In this document: positions 30,778-38,600 of the stretch, piece after piece
Position numbering within the stretch: position 1 is the first letter of the stretch
Layout: every line of letters begins with the position of its first letter
Assembly (NCBI GenBank): GCA_038058095.1
Contig: JBBUBW010000043.1
Coordinates: forward strand, 1-39,748
Origin: VMFW01 sp038058095
GTDB lineage: Bacteria; Patescibacteriota; Minisyncoccia; UBA6257; 2-01-FULL-56-20
Length of the DNA stretch: 39,748 nucleotides
Direction: 5' to 3'
Notes under the pieces: model-generated
Seen by the model: only the letters and a program-made list of their open reading frames with translations
Database searches by the model: none
What the model was told of the DNA's origin: nothing
Translations under genes and position numbers: made by a program

Positions 30778-32622
30778 ATGATAAACAAACCAGCATATCG
30801 ACCAGGAAACAAAACGATTCCTGATCAGAAACAAAAAACAGAAAAAATCACATCTCGAACCCGGCGTTCTTTCCGTTCGCCAGATAATACTCAAAGAAGC
30901 CACCGCCCGGCATCGTCTTTCGAGCGCGCGCCTCTCCGCCAAACAGTCAAAACAAACGAATCAGACAAACTTCGCTTCGTGCCTTTGGGCGGTCTCGAGG
31001 AAATCGGGCGCAATATGATGTTTTTAGAATATAAAAACGAAATTGTTATTATTGACGCCGGCCTCCAATTCCCCGAAGAAGAAACCCCCGGCATCGACTT
31101 CATTATTCCTAACGTCAGCTACCTGGAACCGAAAAAGGCCAACATTCAAGCCCTCATCATCACTCACGCCCACTACGACCACATCGGTGCCATTCCTTAT
31201 ATAATGGAAAAAATCGGAAATCCTCCTATTTACTGCACGTCGCTTACTAAAGCTTTAATCGAAAAAAGGCAGGAAGATTTTCTAAACAGACCCAAACTCA
31301 ATATTATCGTCGTCAAAAACGGCGACACCATAAAACTTTCCAACCACTTCGAGGCCGAGTTTTTTGGCATCTCTCACACCATTCCTGAATCAACCGGCGT
31401 GCTTCTCAAAACCCCAGTCGGCAACATCGCGAACTTAGGCGACTTTAAAATCGAATACGACGACGAAGGAAATGCTTTAGATGCCGCGAACCTAGAACGT
31501 ATCGGCAAAAAAGGAGTCCTCGCTTTCACTATCGACAGCACCAATGCCGACAAACCCGGCCACTCCGAATCCGAACGCGCCGTCGAAAGGAATCTCGAAG
31601 AACTATTCAAAGTCGCCGAAGGCCGCATTATTGTGGCCATGTTCGCTTCGGTCCTAACCCGCATCGCGGAATCCATCAAGATCGCCGAAAAACTCGGCCG
31701 TATCGTCACTCTCTCCGGTTACTCGATGAAATCCAATGTAGAAATCGCCAAGCGTTTGGGTTTTATTAAATCCAATCCCGAAACCATCATCCCCGTCGAA
31801 GAAATTCATAAATACCGGGATAATAAAATTCTCATTCTTTCAACCGGCGCCCAAGGAGAAACCAACGCCTCGCTTATGAAAATCATAAACGGCGAGCACC
31901 GCCATATACGTATTAAACCCGGCGACACCGTTATCTTCTCCGCCTCCGTTATTCCCGGAAACGAAAGAAGCGTCCAGGGACTTAAAGATAACCTCGCCCG
32001 CCAAGGTGCCATCATCTTCGCTTCGGACATTATCGATATCCACGCTTCTGGCCACGCCCCTAAAGAAGATCTAAAACTCGCTATGAAACTCTTAAACCCC
32101 AAATTCCTAGTCCCGGTTCATGGCTACTTCTATAAACGTTCAATCAATGCCATCTCCGGAGTTGAAGTGGGCATCCCTAGAAAAAACATTTTCCTTTTGG
32201 ACAACGGCCAAGTCGCCGAACTGACTAAAGACAGTTTTACTATTACCAAAGAATCCGTTCCGGCTTCTTATGTGATGGTTGACGGCCTCGGAGTTGGCGA
32301 TGTCGAAGAGGTTGTTATCCGTGATCGGAAAACTCTGGCCGCGGAAGGAATGGTGGTCATAATCATTACCATCGATCACAAAAACTCACGCCTCCTAAAA
32401 AGCCCAGACATCATCTCACGCGGATTCATCTATATCAAAGCAAACCAGGAAATCCTCGAAGAGGTCAGGAAAAAAATCCGGGCCTTAATCTCTCGCCTCC
32501 CCACTCACCAACCCCTTGAGCCGGACTACCTAAAAACTCTAATCCGAGACCAAATCGGCCAATTCTTGTATACTAAAACAAAGCGCCGGCCCATGATTCT
32601 GCCGGTAATTATAGAAATTTAG
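30778..32622 (+). CDS. rnj: Ribonuclease J
   Basis: This 614-residue metallo-beta-lactamase/beta-CASP nuclease does 5'-3' exonuclease and endonuclease work in RNA decay and rRNA maturation. A disordered Arg/Pro/Ser-rich N-terminal tail of about 60 residues precedes LGGLEEIGRNM. The zinc motif is THAHYDHIGA (about 127-136); other motifs include GHSE, the beta-CASP segment GYSMKSN, HASGHAPKEDL and VPVHGYFY. The C-terminal domain starts near VMVDGLGVGD. The basic tail probably binds RNA. The upstream sequence is very A-rich without a clear SD. Confidence 0.95.
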   Translation: MINKPAYRPGNKTIPDQKQKTEKITSRTRRSFRSPDNTQRSHRPASSFERAPLRQTVKTNESDKLRFVPLGGLEEIGRNMMFLEYKNEIVIIDAGLQFPEEETPGIDFIIPNVSYLEPKKANIQALIITHAHYDHIGAIPYIMEKIGNPPIYCTSLTKALIEKRQEDFLNRPKLNIIVVKNGDTIKLSNHFEAEFFGISHTIPESTGVLLKTPVGNIANLGDFKIEYDDEGNALDAANLERIGKKGVLAFTIDSTNADKPGHSESERAVERNLEELFKVAEGRIIVAMFASVLTRIAESIKIAEKLGRIVTLSGYSMKSNVEIAKRLGFIKSNPETIIPVEEIHKYRDNKILILSTGAQGETNASLMKIINGEHRHIRIKPGDTVIFSASVIPGNERSVQGLKDNLARQGAIIFASDIIDIHASGHAPKEDLKLAMKLLNPKFLVPVHGYFYKRSINAISGVEVGIPRKNIFLLDNGQVAELTKDSFTITKESVPASYVMVDGLGVGDVEEVVIRDRKTLAAEGMVVIIITIDHKNSRLLKSPDIISRGFIYIKANQEILEEVRKKIRALISRLPTHQPLEPDYLKTLIRDQIGQFLYTKTKRRPMILPVIIEI

Positions 32623-32626
32623 TTTT

Positions 32627-32657
32627 GTTAGACGTAAGAAGTTAGATGTTAGACGCG
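32627..32657 (+). repeat. Partial heptamer array at the start of the four-helix protein
   Basis: GACGTAA, GAAGTTA, GATGTTA and GACGCG follow one another and include the start codon of the 32646 gene. One arm of the repeat seen in polA and ileS. Confidence 0.6.
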
Positions 32658-33026
32658 AATAATCAATACCAGCAATATGGATTTGAGAAACTGGAAGTTT
32701 ATCAGCACGCCGAAGACTTGGTTGTAAAAATCTATAATCTCGCAAAAAAGTTTCCTAAAGAAGAATTATTCGGACTGACGTCACAGATAAGACGAGCATC
32801 TGTGTCAGTAGCCCTCAACTTAGCAGAAGGCTCTGTGGAAAGAACTAAAAAGGAATTCATAAAATTTACCAACACAGCCATTGGTTCTTTAGTAGAAACA
32901 AAATCCGCCTTAAGAATCGGCGTTAAGTTAGGTATAATGGAACAGAAAGACTTTGAAGAAGTTTTACCTTTAATAGATAAGATATTTTTTAAAATTCTGG
33001 CACTGAAAAAATCTCTAAACAAATGA
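32646..33026 (+). CDS. Four-helix bundle protein (S23/IVP family)
   Basis: This 126-residue protein belongs to the family first noted within 23S rRNA intervening sequences: FEKLEVYQHAEDLVVKIYNLAKKFP, LTSQIRRASVSVALNLAEGS, FTNTAIGSLVETKSALRIG. It forms a pentameric four-helix bundle of unproven role. Here it is a free-standing gene, not inside an rRNA. Its start lies in a heptamer array (32627-32657), and its stop overlaps the trpS start (ATGA), so the two are translationally coupled. Confidence 0.9.
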   Translation: MLDANNQYQQYGFEKLEVYQHAEDLVVKIYNLAKKFPKEELFGLTSQIRRASVSVALNLAEGSVERTKKEFIKFTNTAIGSLVETKSALRIGVKLGIMEQKDFEEVLPLIDKIFFKILALKKSLNK

Positions 33027-34066
33027 AAAAAAAACCTCCTACATCTAACCCCCAACATCCAACGTCCAACGTCTCACGTCCAACGCTGGTATCCGGCATC
33101 CAGCCCTCTGGGCGGCTCCACCTAGGCAATTACCTCGGTGCCTTAAAAAACTTTGTTGACCTCCAAAATTCCGACAAATACGACTGCTATTTTTTCATCG
33201 CCGATCTCCATTCCTTAACCGAGTCCGCCAGTGGGCGGATTAATCCCAAAGAAAAATCAAAACAAATTTTAGGATTAACCGCGGACTTTATCGCCGCTGG
33301 CCTCGACCCCCAAAAATCCGTCATCTTTCAGCAATCCCAAATCCCCGCTCATTCCGAACTCGCCTTCATCTTAAACACCATCACCCCAATGGGAGAGCTA
33401 TCACGAATGACGCAATTTAAAGAAAAATCCGAAGCCGAAAAAGAAAATTCGAATACTGGTCTTTTTACTTATCCAACTTTGATGGCCGCCGACATTCTGC
33501 TCTACAACGCAAAGTTTGTTCCGGTCGGCAACGATCAAGACCAGCACCTTGAACTCGCTAGAACTTTAGCCCGCAAATTCAACGCGCGTTTCGGAAAAAC
33601 CTTTACCGAACCTCAAGGCCTCCACGCCCAAACCCCTCGCGTTATGAGTTTAGGTAATCCCGAAAAGAAAATGTCCAAATCTCTCCCCGAGACCTGTCTT
33701 TTTATGGACGACTCGCCAGAAATAATCAAAAGCAAAATCAAAAGAGCCGTCACCGATTCCGAAAGCGTTATTAAATATTCCCCCGAAACCAAACCCGCCA
33801 TCTCAAATCTTTTAACTATTTATTCGGCTATCTCCGGCGAAACTATTCCAGAAATCGAAAAAGAATTTAAAAACAAAACCTACTCCGAATTTAAATCCTC
33901 TCTCGCCGAAGCAGTGATAAAGCACCTCGCCCCCATTCAAAAAAAGAAACGTCTAACGTCTAACGTCCAACTTCGAACAATTTTGAACCGAGGATCAGAA
34001 GTTGCAGCCAAAATCGCTAATAAAAAAATCTCCGAAGTTAAATCAAAAATCGGAATTTCTATATGA
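33023..34066 (+). CDS. trpS: Tryptophanyl-tRNA synthetase
   Basis: This 347-residue class I synthetase charges tRNA-Trp. It has SGIQPSGRLHLGNYLGAL (HIGH-like HLGN at about 32-35), the substrate region PVGNDQDQHLELAR and a canonical KMSKS at about 216-220. The N-terminal 20 residues (PPTSNPQHPTSNVSRP) come from one arm of the heptamer repeat and extend the protein beyond the usual start. A second short array near the C terminus encodes RLTSNVQLRT. Its stop overlaps the Nudix gene start. Confidence 0.95.
   Translation: MKKKPPTSNPQHPTSNVSRPTLVSGIQPSGRLHLGNYLGALKNFVDLQNSDKYDCYFFIADLHSLTESASGRINPKEKSKQILGLTADFIAAGLDPQKSVIFQQSQIPAHSELAFILNTITPMGELSRMTQFKEKSEAEKENSNTGLFTYPTLMAADILLYNAKFVPVGNDQDQHLELARTLARKFNARFGKTFTEPQGLHAQTPRVMSLGNPEKKMSKSLPETCLFMDDSPEIIKSKIKRAVTDSESVIKYSPETKPAISNLLTIYSAISGETIPEIEKEFKNKTYSEFKSSLAEAVIKHLAPIQKKKRLTSNVQLRTILNRGSEVAAKIANKKISEVKSKIGISI
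33040..33090 (+). repeat. Heptamer array at the trpS 5' end
   Basis: Units CCAACAT, CCAACGT, CCAACGT, CTCACGT and CCAACGC run in frame and encode QHPTSNVSRPT. Single arm. Confidence 0.75.
33948..33978 (+). repeat. Heptamer array near the trpS 3' end
   Basis: Units CTAACGT, CTAACGT and CCAACTT are in frame and encode RLTSNVQ. Single arm. Confidence 0.65.
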
Positions 34067-34521
34067 AGAGAAACGTCTGGATACCCGCTCCTCTTTTTAA
34101 AAAAATCCTTGCCTCTGTTCCGGTCCCCACAATTGATTTTGTGATTGTAAGAAAAAGTAAAGGCAAAAAAGAATTCCTCCTCGGCAAACGCGCCAATAAA
34201 CCCTTTAGAGGCCGATGGTTTATAATCGGCGGGCATATTCTTTGGGGAGAAACCCTCGACCAAGCCGTTAAACGCCAATTCAAAAAAGAACTCGGCTTCA
34301 TCCCCAAAAATTACCAATTCCTTTTTAATTACTCCCTGATCAATCCTCCCGGCAATCTCGGAGTTCCGTATAATTCCATTCTTCATATATATCAAATCAA
34401 TCTCGCAGACAAAGAGAAGTTTCATCTTAACTCCGAAAACTCCGAACTGAAATGGTTTTCAAAAATCCAAAAAGATTTTCCGAAAGCCGTAGCCGAAATT
34501 CTAAAACAATCTGGCCTCTAG
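34063..34521 (+). CDS. Nudix hydrolase, GDP-mannose mannosyl hydrolase-like
   Basis: This 152-residue Nudix protein has a modified box: GGHILWGETLDQAVKRQFKKELGF. The first Gly, the Glu after five residues, the Arg and the late Glu-Leu-Gly fit, but REUxEE is changed to RQFKKE. GDP-mannose mannosyl hydrolases (Gmm) also depart from the standard box here and have a similar N-terminal fold (WIPAPLFKKILASVPVPTID). It therefore probably acts on a nucleotide sugar. It overlaps trpS by 4 bp (ATGA). A perfect hairpin follows at 34577-34609. Confidence 0.82.
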   Translation: MKRNVWIPAPLFKKILASVPVPTIDFVIVRKSKGKKEFLLGKRANKPFRGRWFIIGGHILWGETLDQAVKRQFKKELGFIPKNYQFLFNYSLINPPGNLGVPYNSILHIYQINLADKEKFHLNSENSELKWFSKIQKDFPKAVAEILKQSGL

Positions 34522-34576
34522 CCCCATTCAAAATCCTGGCGCTGTTCAAAAACATCAAAATAATCGGGCAATATTG

Positions 34577-34609
34577 GGACATCGCAAGACTAGCGGTCTT
34601 GCGATGTCC
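34577..34609. repeat. Perfect 14-bp hairpin after the Nudix gene
   Basis: GGACATCGCAAGAC and its exact complement enclose a 5-nt loop. No U tract follows on either strand. It may be a terminator variant or a small mobile palindrome. Confidence 0.7.
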
Positions 34610-34646
34610 AAAAACTGAGGGTTTCTGAACGGCACTCAAAAAATCC

Positions 34647-34675
34647 TTGACTAAAAAGCGTATATACTCTAAAAT
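34647..34675 (+). promoter_or_regulatory. Sigma70-type promoter of the Nudix-like orphan
   Basis: TTGACT (34647-34652), 17-nt spacer, TAAAAT (34670-34675). A 5' UTR of about 90 nt follows, ending in a GCGC/GCGC hairpin and AAGGAGG at 34761-34767. Confidence 0.75.
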
Positions 34676-34773
34676 ATAGGCGCTTTTAATTGCTGCTTGA
34701 AACACGAATACCACTGAAAGATACACGCAAAGAAAGAACCAGTAGCCGCGCCTGAAGCGCAAGGAGGTGTATT

Positions 34774-35568
34774 TTGTTGATTCCAGTTCAAAACCTATCA
34801 TCGGTGGGAATAATTTACCGAAAAGCCAACCCAAGCCAAGTGTTCATCGAAACCAAAACGCCTGGCTACCCTCGAAAGGTAATGGTCGGCAAAGGTCTTC
34901 TGCCGGGTGGTAATTGGGTAGGCAAAGCCGCTGCGAGCGACAGGAGTCCTAGACATACGTACGAACGAGAAATATTCGAAGAATTTTCGTTCGACAACCC
35001 AGTAGCTGATCCAGAAGAAATGATTGAACTTTTCGGCACTGGTAATCTCGGCCACGCACCCGAAAAACGAGATATCAAGGCCAGCCACCCCGACATCTCA
35101 ACACTCACCACGCTCAAGCACAACATTGCCGCACTTTCAACGCTTTACCCATTCGGTCTCTTTCTACAACACGTGCCAAAATGGGTTTTCGATTCCGGCG
35201 ACCCTGAAAATAAAACCGGCGAATACTTCGGGGCAGTTTCGGTCTTTGAGATACCTCTACCCGACGAACTTTGGAACTACCTTGAAGAACTCCAGCTCCG
35301 CTACGGCAATCTTTCAAACGAGGCACAAACCCTCATCACTTCAGCAGAAGAAATTGTGGCTAGGGGTTACTACATTGGCTGGGGCCAGGATCGGGTGCTT
35401 CAACGGCACTTCCTCCGGCACGGCATGAATATCGCCACACAAATGCCTCTCGTAGCTGGCATATCCTCAATCCCCATCGGTTTACCAATAGCAACCTACA
35501 CAGAATGCTTCCGCGTATTCGATATCGAGAAAATCCCAGAAGGTATCCAGCGCCCGGCTATTGCTTGA
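34774..35568 (+). CDS. Divergent Nudix-like protein (orphan cassette)
   Basis: This 264-residue protein starts at TTG, 6 nt after AAGGAGG. The N-terminal part looks like a Nudix fold: a strand (VGIIYRKANPSQVFIETK), then GLLPGGNWVG, an insertion (KAAASDRSPRHT) and YEREIFEEFSF. The last resembles REUxEExGU with Ser for Gly and with extra residues between the GG and the REIFEE helix. The second half, with many aromatic residues and two His (LQRHFLRHGMN), is not recognised. The metal-binding Glu residues of the helix are kept, so it may still hydrolyse a nucleoside diphosphate derivative. Monocistronic, with its own promoter and terminator, in an otherwise housekeeping region. Confidence 0.65.
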   Translation: MLIPVQNLSSVGIIYRKANPSQVFIETKTPGYPRKVMVGKGLLPGGNWVGKAAASDRSPRHTYEREIFEEFSFDNPVADPEEMIELFGTGNLGHAPEKRDIKASHPDISTLTTLKHNIAALSTLYPFGLFLQHVPKWVFDSGDPENKTGEYFGAVSVFEIPLPDELWNYLEELQLRYGNLSNEAQTLITSAEEIVARGYYIGWGQDRVLQRHFLRHGMNIATQMPLVAGISSIPIGLPIATYTECFRVFDIEKIPEGIQRPAIA

Positions 35569-35598
35569 CCGACAATCTCGCGCCCACGTGCGCACGAA

Positions 35599-35640
35599 AA
35601 ACGCGCGGTTCAACTCGAACTGCGCGTTTCAATTTTCTTC
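35599..35640 (+). terminator. Rho-independent terminator after the Nudix-like orphan
   Basis: AAACGCGCGGTTC pairs with GAACTGCGCGTTT (one mismatch) around a 5-nt loop, followed by CAATTTTCTTC. Confidence 0.85.
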
Positions 35641-35641
35641 C

Positions 35642-35670
35642 ACAACCTAACACCTACAACCTATAACCTA
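35642..35670. repeat. Heptamer tandem repeat between genes
   Basis: Four units of 7 nt (AACCTAA, CACCTAC, AACCTAT, AACCTAG) lie just before the convergent ileS stop. Period 7 is shared with the coding-sequence repeats although the unit differs. Confidence 0.65.
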
Positions 35671-38600
35671 GATTTTCCTAATCCCCACCCAAACCATTTT
35701 ATCTTCAATCTTCGTTTCTGTTACCGCGCTAAACTTATCCGATTTCCCGTAATTTATACTTTTCGCTCCCACCTCTTTTTTCAACCACCCCTCACCTTTC
35801 GAAACCGCGAGTTTTAATTCCTCCGGCAACTCGAACATTAGAACAACTCGATCATTAGAACTTAACCCCGCCTTCTGCCTCAATTCCTGAATCGCGCGAA
35901 CCAACTCTCTCAAAATTCCTTCCCCTCTTAACTCCGCGGTAATTTTTGTATCCAGCTCAATTTCTCCGGCGTCTGTCAGATTTAGTTTTGTGTCATAAGC
36001 CACTTTTTTAACATTCACTTCCTCCGCCAAAATTTCCAACAACTCCTGGTTTAATTTTGCACTTTTCGCTTTACTTTTTATGCTTAACTTCGCAAGCGGC
36101 TGCCTCACCTTAATTCCCGCTTCCGCTCTTTTCGCCAAGCCCAACGTCGCCAATCTCCTCACTTCTTCCATCTGTTTTATAATTTGCGATTTGCGATTTG
36201 CGATTTGCGATTTCGGCCACTCTGTTAGATGAACGGAATCTTTATTTCCTAAAACATTCCACAAAACTTCTGAGAAAAACGGATTAAATGGCGCCATCAT
36301 TTTCAGAACTTCCGAAATCACGTAACCCAAAGTAGCCGAACACGCCTCGTAGTCTTGTTTACTTTCCGGCTTTTGCAACCGCCTTCGAGACCTCCGAATA
36401 TACCATCTTGAAAGATCGTCCACTAAAGACTCAATCGCCAAAGCCGCCTCCCTCACTTCATATTTATCGAAATGCTTTGTTGCTTTTTGAACCGTCTCAT
36501 CCAACCTCGCCAAAATCCACTGATCAAGAACGTTAGATGTCGGATGTTGGGTGTTGGGTGTTTTATTCTCCCCGTCTAACGTCTTACGTCCTACGTCCAA
36601 CTTTTTATCCGCGTATGTTTTATAAAACACCAGCGAATTCCAAAGAATCAAATGAAATCTCCGATAAGTTTTCAAAATCTCCTGCTCATCAAAATTCTTA
36701 GGCTCGCCCGGCGGCGTTGCAGTATAGAAATACCACCTCACCGCATCCATCCCATATTTCTCTGCCATCACCCACGGGTCAACCACATTTCCCTTCGACT
36801 TCGACATTTTCTGCCCGTATTTATCGTTGATGTGCCCTAATGAAATTACATTTTTATACGGCGCGCCTTTTCCTAAAGCCGTTGCCACCGCAAGTAGGGT
36901 GTAAAACCATCCCCGCGTTTGATCCACCGCCTCGCAAATATAGTCGGCTGGAAATTCCAATGCGTCAGATGTTAGATGTTGGACGTTAGGGGTTTTTTGA
37001 TTTTCGTCTAACGTCTTACGTCCTACGTCAAACGGCCAGTGAACCTGGCCAAACGGCATCGAACCCGAATCGAACCAAACATCGCAAAGCTCCTTCACTC
37101 GCTTCATCTCGCCCTTACACTTGGAACACCTCAAAAGAATCTCATCCACATATGGCCGGTGCAAATCCACTTCTCCTGTTTCATCTCTCGGCACCACCTT
37201 TAAATCAGGCTTTACAACCTGCCCTGTCTTTATAAACGTTTTTCCTCTTACTCCCATTTCAGAAATCGCCTCGCTCTGCGTCCATCCCATCATAGCTTGA
37301 TTTAACATCCAAATCGGATACTCATGAGACACAATCAAAATCTTTTTGTTTTTGTATTTATTATCAGTTTCTTTGATAAAATCCCAAAGCCTAGTCCTAA
37401 GAACCTTTAAAGACTCGCCCCCTTCCGGCCCAGCTTCAAATCTAGACTCTAAAGTTGGTAAAATTTTTGCGTATTCAGAAACCGGCTTACCATCGATCAC
37501 TCCCATATTTATTTCCCTTAACCTCTTATCAAAAACTACTTCCTTCGCCCCTAAACTCTTCGCAACAATATTAGCTGTCTCTTTTGTCCGTAAAACATCC
37601 GAACTAAAAATTAAATCAACTCCCGACTTAGATAAATCGCGAGCCGCCCGCTCGACTTGCTCCTTTCCTTTATTGGTTACATGATATTTCCCTTCCCCGC
37701 TATCTATAACTCCAGCTAACACTGCTTCACTCTCCCCGTGCCTCATTAATAAATACTCATTCCTCGTCCCGCTAGCTTTCTTATCTAATTCCTCCAGACC
37801 ACTCACCACTTCCGTCGCTCCGCATTTCTTGCACTCCCAAATCGGCAGCGGCGTCCCCCAGTATCGCTCGCGAGAAAAATTCCAATCTTTCACGTCCTTA
37901 AGCCACTCGCCAAACCGGCCCTCTTTCATATGCGCCGGTATCCAGTTAATCGTGTTGTTATTAGTTATAAGTTCTTTTTTAAGCTTCGACATCGCCACGA
38001 ACCAAGCGCTTCGCGCGTAATAAAGCAACGGCGTCGAACACCGCCAGCAATGCGGATATTGGTGACTTATTTCAGACTTCAAGAGAAAATTCCCTTGTTT
38101 TTTAAGATATTCAAAAATCTTTTGAGTCGTTCTATCTTCTTCTTTTTTATCTTTTGATTTAACAATTAAGCTCGCAAATCCCTTAACGTCTTTGGTAAAT
38201 TTACCTGCCTCATCCACTGTATGATGCTGCGGCAAACCCACCTTCATTCCTAATTTATAATCGTCCTCTCCATACATTACCGCTGTGTGCACTACTCCCA
38301 TTCCATCTTTATCCGTGACAAATCCAGCCAAATATACCTTATATGCGTTTTTATTTTTACTAAGTTCCGCAACATCAAAAAGGGGTTCATATTTCCCCCC
38401 CAACAGATGCTCCCCGGAAAAGGCCCCTACCTTCTTTAAGGAAACATTAATCTTACTACCAAATTTTCCTTCATCGCTAACTACTCCTTTAGATACAAAT
38501 ATTTGCACTTGTGCATTATTGTCTTTGCCCCAATCAACCTTTTTTTGGAAAATTCGCATCTCAGCTTCTTCGGTGTCTGCAAAAATATAAGTTTCTCCTT

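Noticed and set aside
36533..37036. Heptamer arrays as a CRISPR array
   Set aside because: Units are 7 nt with no spacers, lie within a coding frame, and no cas genes are present.
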